Source of the DNA: Labilithrix luteola
GTDB taxonomy: Bacteria; Myxococcota_A; Polyangia; Polyangiales; Polyangiaceae
Reading direction: 5' to 3'
Assembly: GCA_026225435.1 (NCBI GenBank)
Contig: JAMFST010000123.1
Span: forward strand, 1 to 8,965
Length of the DNA stretch: 8,965 nt
Positions 1 to 7,688 of this stretch are shown here, piece by piece (within the stretch, counting starts at the first letter, position 1; each line of letters opens with the position of its first letter). Under the pieces are notes generated by a model. The model had not been told where the DNA came from and searched no databases. It saw only the letters and a list, made by a program, of their open reading frames with translations. Both the position numbers and the translations under genes were made by a program.

Positions 1-7
1 GACCGTG

Positions 8-577
8 ATGACCACCACCGAGGAGCGGATCGTCGGCGCCGCGCGCAAGCTCATCATGACGCGCGGCTACAACGGCTTCAGCTACGCCGACGTCTCCGAG
101 AGCGTCGGCATCCGCAAGGCGAGCATCCACCACCACTTCCCGGCGAAGAACGATCTCGCGCTCGCCGTGATCGAGGCCTCGCGACGGGAGGTCCAGGGGC
201 ACTCCGACGCGCTGGCAAAGCAGGAGCTCGATCCCTTCGTCGAGCTGCGCCTGTACACCGGCTACTGGGAGCGCTGCATCCTCGACGGCTCCGACACGTT
301 CTGCATCGCCGCCATGCTCGCCGCGGAGCTCCCCACGCTCTCCGCCGAGCTGGCCGCCGCCGTGCAGGCGCACTTCCGCGAGGTCACTGGCTGGTTCGAG
401 CGCGTGCTGACGCGCGGCGCGCGCACCGGGGCGCTGCGGCTCGCCGCCTCTCCGGCCGTGGAGGCGGACTCGCTGCTGTCCGTCGTCTACGGCGCCATGC
501 TCACCGCGCGCGCCCGCCGCGATCCGGCGGCCTTCGTCGCCATCGTGGAGGCAGCGCTGGCGAAGCTCGTGCCCTGA
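8..577 (+). CDS. TetR/AcrR-family transcriptional regulator
   Basis: This is a 189-residue one-component DNA-binding regulator of normal TetR length. Residues 4-50 form the typical N-terminal three-helix domain. The helix-turn-helix reads FSYADVSESVGIRKASIHHHF (about 24-44, here given as the family pattern A-V-G-I-x-K-x-S-I-x-H-H-F), followed by the usual K-N-D-L cap. Residues 60-189 are a helical ligand-binding and dimerisation half, with no catalytic motif and no recognisable ligand pocket. ATG at 8 is preferred. A GTG directly before it at 5 would add one residue, and the ribosome binding site lies outside the window, so the start is not fully fixed. The gene is convergent with the efflux operon, ending 20 bases before the DUF1634 stop, so its own promoter is off the left edge. 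TetR proteins often repress nearby pumps, but nothing here shows that it controls this one. Confidence 0.9.
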   Translation: MTTTEERIVGAARKLIMTRGYNGFSYADVSESVGIRKASIHHHFPAKNDLALAVIEASRREVQGHSDALAKQELDPFVELRLYTGYWERCILDGSDTFCIAAMLAAELPTLSAELAAAVQAHFREVTGWFERVLTRGARTGALRLAASPAVEADSLLSVVYGAMLTARARRDPAAFVAIVEAALAKLVP

Positions 578-600
578 GCTCGCCCGTCAGCGGCCGCTCA
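575..600. terminator. possible bidirectional terminator between convergent genes
   Basis: The short gap between the two convergent stop codons contains an imperfect inverted repeat. The outer arms TGAGC (575-579) and GCTCA (596-600) include both stop codons, and the inner arms are GCC and GGC around a 7-base loop. The unmatched bases are TC on one side and C on the other. There is no T-run on either side, so a classical intrinsic terminator is doubtful. The structure may only slow converging polymerases or protect 3' ends. Confidence 0.22.
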
Positions 601-936
601 CCCTCGCCCGCAGAGGATCGAGGCGCCGAGGATGGCGGCGACGGCGAGCGCGACGCCGAGGAAGCGGAGATCTCTCTCGCGCGCCCAGAGGTAGGCGAGA
701 GCGAGCACCCGCACGACCGGCGTGGCCGCGAGCACCAGGACGCCGAGGGCGGCGACGGCTTCACCGACCTCTCCGTCTCGCGCCGCGGCGGCGATGCCGA
801 AGAGCGGGAGCCCGTGCGACACGATCTGCTCGCGCGAGAACGCCGCCAGCAGCCCGGCGAGGAACAGCAAGGTCGACAGCGCCATCCCGCCCTGGAGGAG
901 ACGCTCGACCACCGTGCGCTCCGACGCGACGTTCAC
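598..936 (-). CDS. DUF1634 family small membrane protein
   Basis: This 112-residue protein matches the DUF1634 family in length and layout. It has three hydrophobic segments (about 16-33, 59-83 and 90-110), and the second carries the family hallmark VLVLAATPVVRVL. DUF1634 genes are often found directly after TauE/SafE permeases and probably encode an accessory subunit, but the molecular role is unknown. The independent start is GTG at 936. It is supported by AAGGGGG (944-950) 7 bases upstream and by the GTGA overlap it would make with the permease stop at 933-935. That is the same junction type as between RND pump and permease. In the sequence as given the upstream permease frame runs into this gene without a stop, so the protein may be made alone, as a fusion, or both. 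Confidence 0.82.
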   Translation of the reverse strand: MNVASERTVVERLLQGGMALSTLLFLAGLLAAFSREQIVSHGLPLFGIAAAARDGEVGEAVAALGVLVLAATPVVRVLALAYLWARERDLRFLGVALAVAAILGASILCGRG

Positions 937-1782
937 TGCCCGACCCCCTTCACCGTCATCTGGACGGCCACGGCACATGACCGCGGCCAGGGCGTACTTG
1001 ATGACCGTGGTGGAGGCGCTGCGAACGAGGCGAGCGCCGAGCAGCGAGCCGACGGCCACGCCGAGGACGACCGGCGCGGCGAGCAGCGGGTGGACCAGCC
1101 CCCGCGCGAAGTACACGAAGAGGCTCGAGGCGGCTGTGACCCCGATCATGAAGTTCGAGGTCGCCGCGGCGACCCGCAAGGGGACGTGCATCCCCAGGTG
1201 CATCGCCGGGACCTTGAGAAAGCCACCGCCGACGCCGAGGAGACCGGACAGCAGGCCGGCGACGAGCGCGATCGCCGAGCCGAGCGCGAGGTTCACCGGA
1301 CGGTAGGAGACGAGCTGCTTCTGGTGCTCGTCGTAATAGGCGCCGTCGAGCGAGCCGGCGCCCCCTCCCGTCGCCGGGATCGCACCGACCGCGGGCGCTC
1401 CGACGGGCTCCGTTCGCCCGCGCAGCATGAGCGCGGCGGTCACCACCATGAGGACAGCGAACACACGCGCCAGGACCGAGGTGGAGATACTCGTCGCGAC
1501 CAGACCGCCGGCCACGCCGCCGAGCGCGGTCGCCACCTCGAGGCTCATGCCGAGCCGCATGTTGGCGAGCCCGGTGCCGACGTGGACGCTTCCGCTGCTC
1601 GTCGAGGTCGCGACCACCGCCACCAGCGAGGTCGCCGTGGCCACCCGCAGATCGATCCCGAAGCCGAGGGTGAGCATGGGGATCATCAGCACGCCGCCGC
1701 CGATGCCGACCAGCGCACCGAACGTGCCCGCCAGCGCGCCCCCCAGGACCAGCGCCAGGACCGCGAGCGGCCCCAGGATCAC
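598..1782 (-). CDS. TauE/SafE (TSUP) family permease, reading through in one frame into DUF1634
   Basis: As sequenced this frame gives 394 residues. Residues 1-269 are a TauE/SafE-type anion or sulfur-compound permease of the inner membrane. It has two homologous halves, each opening with the family glycine motif (GIGGG at 26-30, GVGGG at 183-187) followed by a T-S or T-S-N segment (T51-S52; T208-S209-N210). A hydrophilic loop of about 40 residues (121-162) separates the halves. The GTG start at 1782 overlaps the RND stop as GTGA and has GGAGG (1790-1794) 7 bases upstream. After residue 269 the frame leaves the expected permease sequence. The +1 frame instead gives a normal-looking tail, AVAVQMTVKGVGQ, then TGA at 933-935, so the intact permease would be 282 residues. 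A one-base indel near 975, real or a sequencing error, is the simplest explanation. Sulfite or sulfonate export is a family association, not shown here. Confidence 0.85.
   Translation of the reverse strand: MILGPLAVLALVLGGALAGTFGALVGIGGGVLMIPMLTLGFGIDLRVATATSLVAVVATSTSSGSVHVGTGLANMRLGMSLEVATALGGVAGGLVATSISTSVLARVFAVLMVVTAALMLRGRTEPVGAPAVGAIPATGGGAGSLDGAYYDEHQKQLVSYRPVNLALGSAIALVAGLLSGLLGVGGGFLKVPAMHLGMHVPLRVAAATSNFMIGVTAASSLFVYFARGLVHPLLAAPVVLGVAVGSLLGARLVRSASTTVIKYALAAVMCRGRPDDGEGGRAVNVASERTVVERLLQGGMALSTLLFLAGLLAAFSREQIVSHGLPLFGIAAAARDGEVGEAVAALGVLVLAATPVVRVLALAYLWARERDLRFLGVALAVAAILGASILCGRG
944..950 (-). promoter_or_regulatory. ribosome binding site of the DUF1634 gene
   Basis: On the minus strand AAGGGGG lies 7 bases before GTG at 936. 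It shows that the DUF1634 gene was built to start on its own. That argues that the continuous reading frame with the permease is a secondary event. Confidence 0.6.
968..981 (-). other. probable single-base frameshift at the end of the TauE/SafE gene
   Basis: On the minus strand the permease codons read GTC ATG TGC CGT and then a hydrophilic, glycine/arginine/aspartate-rich stretch not expected in a last membrane helix. Skipping one base (for example the T opposite 975) restores GCC GTG GCC GTC CAG ATG, a hydrophobic tail ending in VGQ and TGA. The exact base cannot be assigned. Sequencing error and genuine mutation look the same here. Confidence 0.65.
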
Positions 1783-4700
1783 GCGTCGTCCTCCGCGATG
1801 TGCGGCTTGGCGAAGAAGAGGAACATCACCGGCACGAGGAAGAGCGACAGCACGGTCGACGACGTCAGCCCGCCGACCACCGCCAGCGACAGCGGCTGGT
1901 TCGCCTCCGAGCCGTGCTCGAGACCGAGCGCCGTCGGGATGAGACCGATGACGGTGGCGATGCTGGTCATGGCGATGGGGACGAAGCGCGAGCGAGCGGC
2001 CTGGATGATCGCCTCCAGCTTGTCGGTCCCGGTCCCCAGACGCCGGTTGGCGTCGTCGACCAGGAGGATGCCGTTGGAGACGGCGATGCCGATGACCATG
2101 AGCACCCCCATCAGCGCGGTGATGGAGAACCCCTGCCCCTCCGCCATGAGCGCGATGACGATCCCCACCAGCGAGACCGGGATGGTGAAGAGCATGACGA
2201 ACGGCAGCCGCAGCGACTTGAACTGCGAGGCCATGATCATGAACACCACCATGACCGCCAGGCCGAGCGCGAGACCGAGACCGGAGAAGGTGGTCCTCAT
2301 CAGCTCCACCTGCCCCGCCCAGGCGTACTTGATGCCGCTGGTGCGCGCGTCCTTCTGGAGCGCCTCGTCCAGGTCCGTCGCCACGCTGCCGATGTCGCGC
2401 CCCTTCACCTGCATGAGCACGTGGATGGCGCGCTCGAGGTGATTGCGCTCGACGGCGATGGGGCCCGTCGCGCGGCGGATGTTGCCGTAGGTCGCCAGCA
2501 GGATCGGGCGGCCATCGGGATCGACCCGCACCGGGAGCTCGCCGAGCTGGCGCGTGTCGGTGACCTTGTCCGCCTCGTACGAGGTGACCACGTAGTACGA
2601 CTGCCCGTTCTTGGGATCGATCCACACGCTCGGCTGGTTGATGTTGCCGATGGTGGCGTCGAGGGTCGTCTGCGCCGCCGTCCGCGAGTCGACGCCGACG
2701 AAGCCCGCCTTCTCGCGGTCGGTGTCCACGTGGATCTCCGGGTAGCGCAGCTCCACCGAGGTGCGCACGTCACGGACGCCGTCGACGGTCTGCGCCACCC
2801 CGGCGATCGCCTCGGCCTGCGCCTGCATGACGTCGAGGTTCTCGCCGCGGATCTCGACCACCAGCGGCGCGTAGTAGCTGTTGGCGAAGACGGCAGCGAC
2901 CAGGCCGCCGGGCGATTGCAGCGTCTCGACGCCGGGGAACTCGCGGTGGATGATCTCGCGCGCCTCGTCCGCCAGCTCCTGCTGCGACGCCTTGCGGTCG
3001 TCGGCGGGAGAGAACTGCAAGCGCAGGTACCCCGTGTTCGGCGCGACGTTGGGGCTGACGATGGCAGCGCGAGCGTTGCCGGGCGTGCCGAGGTTCTCGA
3101 TCACCAGCTCGACGGCCCCCTTGGGGAGCTCGCGGGTGATCGCCTTGCCCATGTCCTGCAGCTGCTTGGCGGCATCGGGAAGCGAGATGCCGGGGGCGAA
3201 GCGGACGTAGATCTGGTCGATGGACTCGTCGATCTCGGGGAAGAAGGTGCTCGGCAGCCTTCCTGCCGCCCAGCCGCTGCCGAGGACCAGCACCACCGCG
3301 GCCGCGATGACCGTCCAGCGAAACGGCAGGACGTGGCGCAGGGCGTGCGCGTAGCTCTCGGCCAGGTGATCGATGACCCCCTCGACCTTCTTCGCCACCT
3401 TGCCGTGCTCGGCGTTGCCGAGGAAGAAACGACAGGCGACCGGCGTGACCGCCATGCTGACGAAGTAGCTGGCGATCATGGCGACGCCGACCGTCAGCGC
3501 CAGCGGCGCGAAGAGCTTCTTCGCCAGGCCGGCGAGCAGGAGCACGGGCAACAGCACCGCCATCGTCGTCAAGGTGGACGCGAGGACCGGCAATGCGACC
3601 GCGTTGGCCCCTTCGAGCGCCGCCTGCTTCACGCTCATCCCGTCGCGCTGGTGATGGTGAATCGACTCGAGCACGACCACCGCGTCGTCGACGAGCCGGC
3701 CCATCGCCAGGGTGAGACCGCCGAGGGTGAAGGCGTTGAGCGTCTGCCCGGAGGCGTACAGGACGATGAGGGTGATGGCGAACGAGAGCGGGATGGCCAC
3801 CGAGACGATGAGCGTCCCGCGGAAGCTCTGGAGAAAGATCAGGATGACCAGCCCGATGAGGAAGAGCGCCTGGACGATCTCCTTCTTCAGCCCGTGGTAC
3901 GTGGTGCGCACGAAGGTCGACTGGTCGAACACCGCCTTCACCTCGACCCCTGGCGGCAGATCGCTGAGGTTGCCGACCACCTTCTTCACCGCGTCGACGA
4001 TGTCGAGCGTGTTGCCGCCCGGGATGCGCAGCACGTTGAGGTAGACGGCGTCCTGCCCGTCGACCGACACCGACTGGGTCGGCGGGGTGCCGCTGTCCTC
4101 GACCCGGGCCACGTCCTTGATGAGCACCGGCTTGTCGCCGGACATCTTGATGGGCGCCTCGCCGATGGTGGCGACGCGCGCGGGGACGGCGTCGGTGTAC
4201 ACGTTGGCGTCGAACTGCTTGGAGATGAGCTCGCCGGACGGCAGAAGCGCGTTCGAGCGGGCCACCGCGGCGGCGACGTCGACCGCGGTCATGTTGCGCG
4301 CCTGCGCCTTCTCCGGATCGACCACGACGTTGATCTGCCGCATCCGTCCGCCGTCGGGCGCCGCGCTGGCCACGCCGGAGATGCCCTCCAGGCGCGGCTC
4401 GACGAAGTTGAAGGCGTAGTCGTACAGCTGCGGCGAGGTGTAGCCCTTGCCCGTCACCACCACCTGCACGACCGGGGCGTTCGACGGATCGTACTGGAGG
4501 ACGAACGGCGGCAGCACGCCGAGCGACTTGGGAATGGCAGCCATGGCGAAGGCCACCTGCGCCTGCACCAGCGTCTGCGAGGCGTTCAGATCCGTGCCCC
4601 ACTTGAGCCACACGTAGATGATCGACAGCCCGTTGCGCGACACGCTCTCCACGTGATCGACGCCCGGGGTCGAGCTGACGTACTTCTCGAGCCGCCACGA

Positions 4701-4883
4701 GAGCGTCTTCTCCACGTCCTTCGGCCCGAGCCCGGGCGCCAGCGTGCCGATCACCAGCACCGGCGGCGTGAGCTCCGGGAAGGTGTCGACGCTCATCCGG
4801 TTGGTGACCACCCCCGAGAAGACGAGCAGCCCGATGCAGATCATCAGGACGGCGATGGGGTTGCGCAGGGCGAGCGCGGTCAT
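1779..4883 (-). CDS. RND-family efflux pump, inner-membrane permease subunit
   Basis: This 1034-residue protein has the AcrB-like length and repeat layout. An N-terminal membrane helix (about 8-27) precedes a large periplasmic porter domain (about 30-330), then a helix bundle (about 335-485). A second helix (about 521-541), porter domain (about 545-862) and helix bundle (about 865-1027) follow. It should export a substrate using the proton gradient, as a trimer in the inner membrane. The proton-relay aspartate pair is present (D399-D400, in GRLVDDAVVV of TM4). The lysine normally found in TM10 of AcrB is not: the segment reads GIAVSNGILLVDD, with S936 at about that place. The protein looks like the drug/hydrophobe (HAE) type rather than the metal (HME) type, but the substrate is unknown. 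ATG at 4883 overlaps the adaptor stop as ATGA, and the stop overlaps the permease start as GTGA, indicating translational coupling. The reading frame stays open upstream inside the adaptor gene, but that part is a shadow. Confidence 0.96.
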   Translation of the reverse strand: MTALALRNPIAVLMICIGLLVFSGVVTNRMSVDTFPELTPPVLVIGTLAPGLGPKDVEKTLSWRLEKYVSSTPGVDHVESVSRNGLSIIYVWLKWGTDLNASQTLVQAQVAFAMAAIPKSLGVLPPFVLQYDPSNAPVVQVVVTGKGYTSPQLYDYAFNFVEPRLEGISGVASAAPDGGRMRQINVVVDPEKAQARNMTAVDVAAAVARSNALLPSGELISKQFDANVYTDAVPARVATIGEAPIKMSGDKPVLIKDVARVEDSGTPPTQSVSVDGQDAVYLNVLRIPGGNTLDIVDAVKKVVGNLSDLPPGVEVKAVFDQSTFVRTTYHGLKKEIVQALFLIGLVILIFLQSFRGTLIVSVAIPLSFAITLIVLYASGQTLNAFTLGGLTLAMGRLVDDAVVVLESIHHHQRDGMSVKQAALEGANAVALPVLASTLTTMAVLLPVLLLAGLAKKLFAPLALTVGVAMIASYFVSMAVTPVACRFFLGNAEHGKVAKKVEGVIDHLAESYAHALRHVLPFRWTVIAAAVVLVLGSGWAAGRLPSTFFPEIDESIDQIYVRFAPGISLPDAAKQLQDMGKAITRELPKGAVELVIENLGTPGNARAAIVSPNVAPNTGYLRLQFSPADDRKASQQELADEAREIIHREFPGVETLQSPGGLVAAVFANSYYAPLVVEIRGENLDVMQAQAEAIAGVAQTVDGVRDVRTSVELRYPEIHVDTDREKAGFVGVDSRTAAQTTLDATIGNINQPSVWIDPKNGQSYYVVTSYEADKVTDTRQLGELPVRVDPDGRPILLATYGNIRRATGPIAVERNHLERAIHVLMQVKGRDIGSVATDLDEALQKDARTSGIKYAWAGQVELMRTTFSGLGLALGLAVMVVFMIMASQFKSLRLPFVMLFTIPVSLVGIVIALMAEGQGFSITALMGVLMVIGIAVSNGILLVDDANRRLGTGTDKLEAIIQAARSRFVPIAMTSIATVIGLIPTALGLEHGSEANQPLSLAVVGGLTSSTVLSLFLVPVMFLFFAKPHIAEDDA

Positions 4884-6106
4884 TGCGGCTTCGCGGTGCT
4901 GGTGGGGGTGACGATGGCGCTCGACCCCTTGGCCGGGGCCGCGGGGACGACGTTGACGGTGACCCGGTCCTCGTCGGCGAGGAGCGCGCGCCCCTCGGTG
5001 ACCACCTCGGTGTCGGCCGGCAGATCGGCTGGACGGAAGTACATGTCGCCTCCGAGCTCGCCCAGCAGGGTGAAGGTCCGGGAGTGGGCGACGTCGCCGT
5101 CGATGGCGAAGATCGTCGCCTTGGTGCCGTTGCTGGAGACGGCGGAGATGGGCACGCGCGTCGCCGCCACCGGATCGCCGACCTCGATGTGCACCTCGCC
5201 GGTGGTGTCGACGGGGATGGACCGCGTCGGGTCGAAGATGTCGATCTCGAAGTGGACGGTGCGCGTCCCCGGATCGGCGCTGGGGGCGCGGCGGGTGATG
5301 GTGGCGTCGATCCGCTTGGTGGTGGAGACGACGACGACGGAGACCCTGGTGCCGGGGGCGACGATGTCGAAGTCGGTCTCCGGCGCGTCGGCGGTCATGC
5401 GCACGGTCGATCGGTCGACCACGCCGACGATGTACGTGCCCGGGCGGACGAAGGCGCCCGGATCGGTGGTGCGGGTGGCCACCTCGCCGTCGAACGGGGC
5501 GCGCAGGATGCAGTCGTTCACGTCGAGGGCGCTCCGCGCGAGGTTCGCCTGCGACGCAGCGAGCTCGGCGGAGGCCGCCGCGCTCTGGGCGGCCTGCTGC
5601 TCCGCCTCGTTCGGGGAGACGAAGCCGCCGTCGAGGAGCCCCTGGGTACGGTTCGATTGATGCGCCACGGCGACCTGCCGGGCATCGACGGCGCGCGCCT
5701 GCGAGGCCAGCGCCTGGGTCTGCGCGCTCGCGTTGCGGCAGTCGAGGGTGGCGAGCACGTCGCCGCGCTTCACCACCGCGCCCGGCCGCACGAGCACCGT
5801 GTCCACGTAGGCCGAGATGAACTGCGGCCCCACGCTCGCCTCGATCCACGGTCGGATGGTGCCGACGTACATGCGCTCGGCCCGGTACGGCGTCGCCGGC
5901 GCGTGGATGACCGTCACCGGCTTGGGGCTGCTGGCCATCGCCACCTTGTCGGTCTTCGCCTCGGCGCGCCAGACGAGCAGCCCGCCGATCAACAGGACGC
6001 CCGCCACGCCGAGGGCGATGCCGACGGGGATGCCGCGGTGCGGGCGGGGCGGGCTGAGCGGGCGCGACGCCTGCTCGCTCGGCGGGTCACTGCGCTGGTC
6101 ACTCAT
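4880..6106 (-). CDS. RND efflux periplasmic adaptor (membrane fusion protein, HlyD/AcrA-like)
   Basis: This 408-residue adaptor should link the RND pump to the outer-membrane channel. A proline-rich cytoplasmic N-terminus (1-25) is followed by one membrane anchor (about 26-46). No lipobox is seen, so it is anchored by a helix rather than lipid. The two lipoyl half-motifs are clear: VRPGAVVKRGDVLATLD at about 106-122 and LRAPFDGEVATR at 201-212, with GAFVRPG following at 217-223. Between them, 123-195 is an alanine/glutamine-rich helical hairpin that would dock onto the channel. Beta-barrel and membrane-proximal domains follow to about 390, then a Thr/Ser/Ala/Pro-rich tail. Two cysteines, C123 and C199, sit exactly at the two junctions of hairpin and lipoyl domain. 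ATG at 6106 has GAGGGG (6115-6120) 8 bases upstream. The gene overlaps the channel gene by 8 bases and the pump gene by 4. Confidence 0.95.
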   Translation of the reverse strand: MSDQRSDPPSEQASRPLSPPRPHRGIPVGIALGVAGVLLIGGLLVWRAEAKTDKVAMASSPKPVTVIHAPATPYRAERMYVGTIRPWIEASVGPQFISAYVDTVLVRPGAVVKRGDVLATLDCRNASAQTQALASQARAVDARQVAVAHQSNRTQGLLDGGFVSPNEAEQQAAQSAAASAELAASQANLARSALDVNDCILRAPFDGEVATRTTDPGAFVRPGTYIVGVVDRSTVRMTADAPETDFDIVAPGTRVSVVVVSTTKRIDATITRRAPSADPGTRTVHFEIDIFDPTRSIPVDTTGEVHIEVGDPVAATRVPISAVSSNGTKATIFAIDGDVAHSRTFTLLGELGGDMYFRPADLPADTEVVTEGRALLADEDRVTVNVVPAAPAKGSSAIVTPTSTAKPQ

Positions 6107-7607
6107 GCGTGAAACCCCTCATGGACGGCGTGTATTCGACGGTGGGCATGGCAGTGGGGGCGATCCCTCCTGCGAGCGCGCGGCCGAGAGCGGCACGGGC
6201 GCGGGCGATCTCGAAGACGCCGAGGGCGAGCTGCACCTCGGCGTCCGTGCGCAGCGCCTCGGCGTCGGCGAGCTCCACGGCGTTGCCCAGACCTCCGCCG
6301 AAGCGCGCGTTGGCCTGCGCGTAGTTCGACGTGGCCCCCTCGATGGCGCGCTGCAGACCCGGCAAGGTGTCGCGCGCCACCGTGAGCTGCACGTAGGCCT
6401 TGTCGACCGCCGCCGTCACCGTCAGCCGGGCGACCTCGAGATCGGCGCGCTGCGCGTCCTCCAGGCGAGCCGACGCGTTGGCGCGCGCGTTGATGGTCCC
6501 ATCGAAGAGCGGCCAGCTGAGGAGAAGGCCGACGTCCCAGTTGGGGATGCCCGGTGCCCAGCCGTTGGCCGGCCCCTGGTCGCCGCTGGTCGGCGGTCCT
6601 CCTCCGGAGCGGCCGGAGATGGTGCCGGTGACCTGCAGGTTCGGGCGCATCTCCGCGCGGATGGCCGTGGTCTCGCGCTCCTGCTGCTTCACCCGGGCGA
6701 GCGCCTCGAGGAGCCACGGCGAGCGGCGCGACGCGTCGTCGAGCGCCTGCTGCAAGGTCGGAAGCTCGGTGACCTGCGGCATGTCGCCGGTGGTGTCGAT
6801 ACCGATGTCGGAGACGCCGATGGAGGCGGCCAGCACGCTCTGCGCGACCTGGACGTTGCCGCGCGCGCGCAGCCGCCCGAGGTCGTAGCGCGCGAGATCG
6901 GCGGTCGCCCGGGTCAGCTCGATGGGCGAGCGCAGACCGGAGCCGACGCCCGCCTGGGCGAGATCGCGATGCTCGCGCGAGCGGTGGTACGCCCCCTCCG
7001 CCGTCGCCAGCACCCCCTTGGCGGCGTAGACGGCGAAGTAGGCCTCCTGCACGCCGTACTCGATGTCGATCTGGCGGGCGATGGCCGACTGGGTGGCGAT
7101 CTCCACCTTGGCGTCGGCGGCCGCGCTCTCCGCCGCGATGCGGCCGAAGTCGAAAATCTCCTGTGTCCCGCCGGCGGCGACGAGCGTGCTGCCGTACGGG
7201 TTCCACTGGGCCGACCCTCCCGACACCGTGCGCCCGCTGCCGATGCGCGGGATGTCCACCTCGGGCATCGTCACCACCGTGGAGGCGGTCGAGTTGTTCT
7301 CCGTCGCGGCGAAGATCTGCGCGGTGACGCCCACCCGCGGGAGCCACTGCGAGCGCGGCACCTCCGCCGCCTCCCGTGCGCCGCTCACGCGCGAGAGCGC
7401 CGCGACGATGGCGGGCTGGTGAGCGCGCGCGTACGCCAGAGCGTCCGGCAAGGTCATCGCCCGAGGCGGCGGCAGCGAGAGCGGCTCGGACTCCGACGAC
7501 GGTGCCGCCTGCGCCGGCCGCACCATCACCAGCGAGGCGAGCGCGCCCAGCGCGACGGCGAGCTCGCTCAGGCGCTTCGAGGAGGAGAGACGGGAACGCG
7601 CAAGCAT
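6099..7607 (-). CDS. TolC-like outer-membrane efflux channel
   Basis: This 502-residue protein forms the outer-membrane exit duct of the pump, normally a trimer. The N-terminus has a basic region (to K11/R12), a hydrophobic core (about 15-29) and an A-Q-A cleavage site after residue 34, a clear Sec signal peptide. No lipobox cysteine is present, so it is not an OprM-type lipoprotein. Two related repeats follow (about 52-270 and 282-478). Each has a beta segment before the second helix: GGTQEIFDFGRI near 146-157, and LSWPLFDGTINAR near 363-375. The second repeat also carries FGGGLGNAVELADAEA (436-451), typical of TolC-like proteins. ATG at 7607 is the only start that keeps the signal peptide. 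Its Shine-Dalgarno is weak, GGGG at 7615-7618. This is the first gene of the operon, with the intergenic regulatory region directly upstream. Confidence 0.93.
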   Translation of the reverse strand: MLARSRLSSSKRLSELAVALGALASLVMVRPAQAAPSSESEPLSLPPPRAMTLPDALAYARAHQPAIVAALSRVSGAREAAEVPRSQWLPRVGVTAQIFAATENNSTASTVVTMPEVDIPRIGSGRTVSGGSAQWNPYGSTLVAAGGTQEIFDFGRIAAESAAADAKVEIATQSAIARQIDIEYGVQEAYFAVYAAKGVLATAEGAYHRSREHRDLAQAGVGSGLRSPIELTRATADLARYDLGRLRARGNVQVAQSVLAASIGVSDIGIDTTGDMPQVTELPTLQQALDDASRRSPWLLEALARVKQQERETTAIRAEMRPNLQVTGTISGRSGGGPPTSGDQGPANGWAPGIPNWDVGLLLSWPLFDGTINARANASARLEDAQRADLEVARLTVTAAVDKAYVQLTVARDTLPGLQRAIEGATSNYAQANARFGGGLGNAVELADAEALRTDAEVQLALGVFEIARARAALGRALAGGIAPTAMPTVEYTPSMRGFTHE

Positions 7608-7620
7608 CGGGCGGCCCCAA

Positions 7621-7636
7621 AGCAGGCGACGTGCCG
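7621..7636 (-). promoter_or_regulatory. candidate sigma-54 (-24/-12) promoter for the efflux operon
   Basis: On the minus strand the sequence CGGCACGTCGCCTGCT resembles the sigma-54 consensus YTGGCACG-N4-TTGCW. GGCACG is perfect, TGCT closes the element, and the GG and GC pairs are separated by the required 10 bases (GG at 7635-7634, GC at 7623-7622). The mismatches are C for the first T and C for the first T of TTGC. The predicted transcription start, near 7610, leaves only about 3 leader bases before ATG 7607, which weakens the call unless translation is nearly leaderless. No convincing sigma-70 element was seen nearby. Confidence 0.38.
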
Positions 7637-7688
7637 GTGCACTTCGCGCGGGAAAACGAGCCCCGATGGCCGGGACGCCTGCACCGAT

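Noticed and set aside
814..2442. Plus-strand open frames opposite the TauE/SafE and DUF1634 genes
   Set aside because: The composition is typical of a shadow frame. The minus strand gives recognisable membrane proteins.
1800..5660. Very long open frame on the plus strand opposite the RND pump and adaptor genes
   Set aside because: It is rich in Arg, His, Asp and Gly and has no domain or membrane pattern. Long antisense open frames are normal in GC-rich coding DNA. The minus strand encodes a full-length RND pump and adaptor.
4884..5849. Upstream extension of the RND reading frame to 5849
   Set aside because: The added residues are an out-of-frame reading of the adaptor gene. ATG 4883 gives a standard RND N-terminus and an ATGA overlap.
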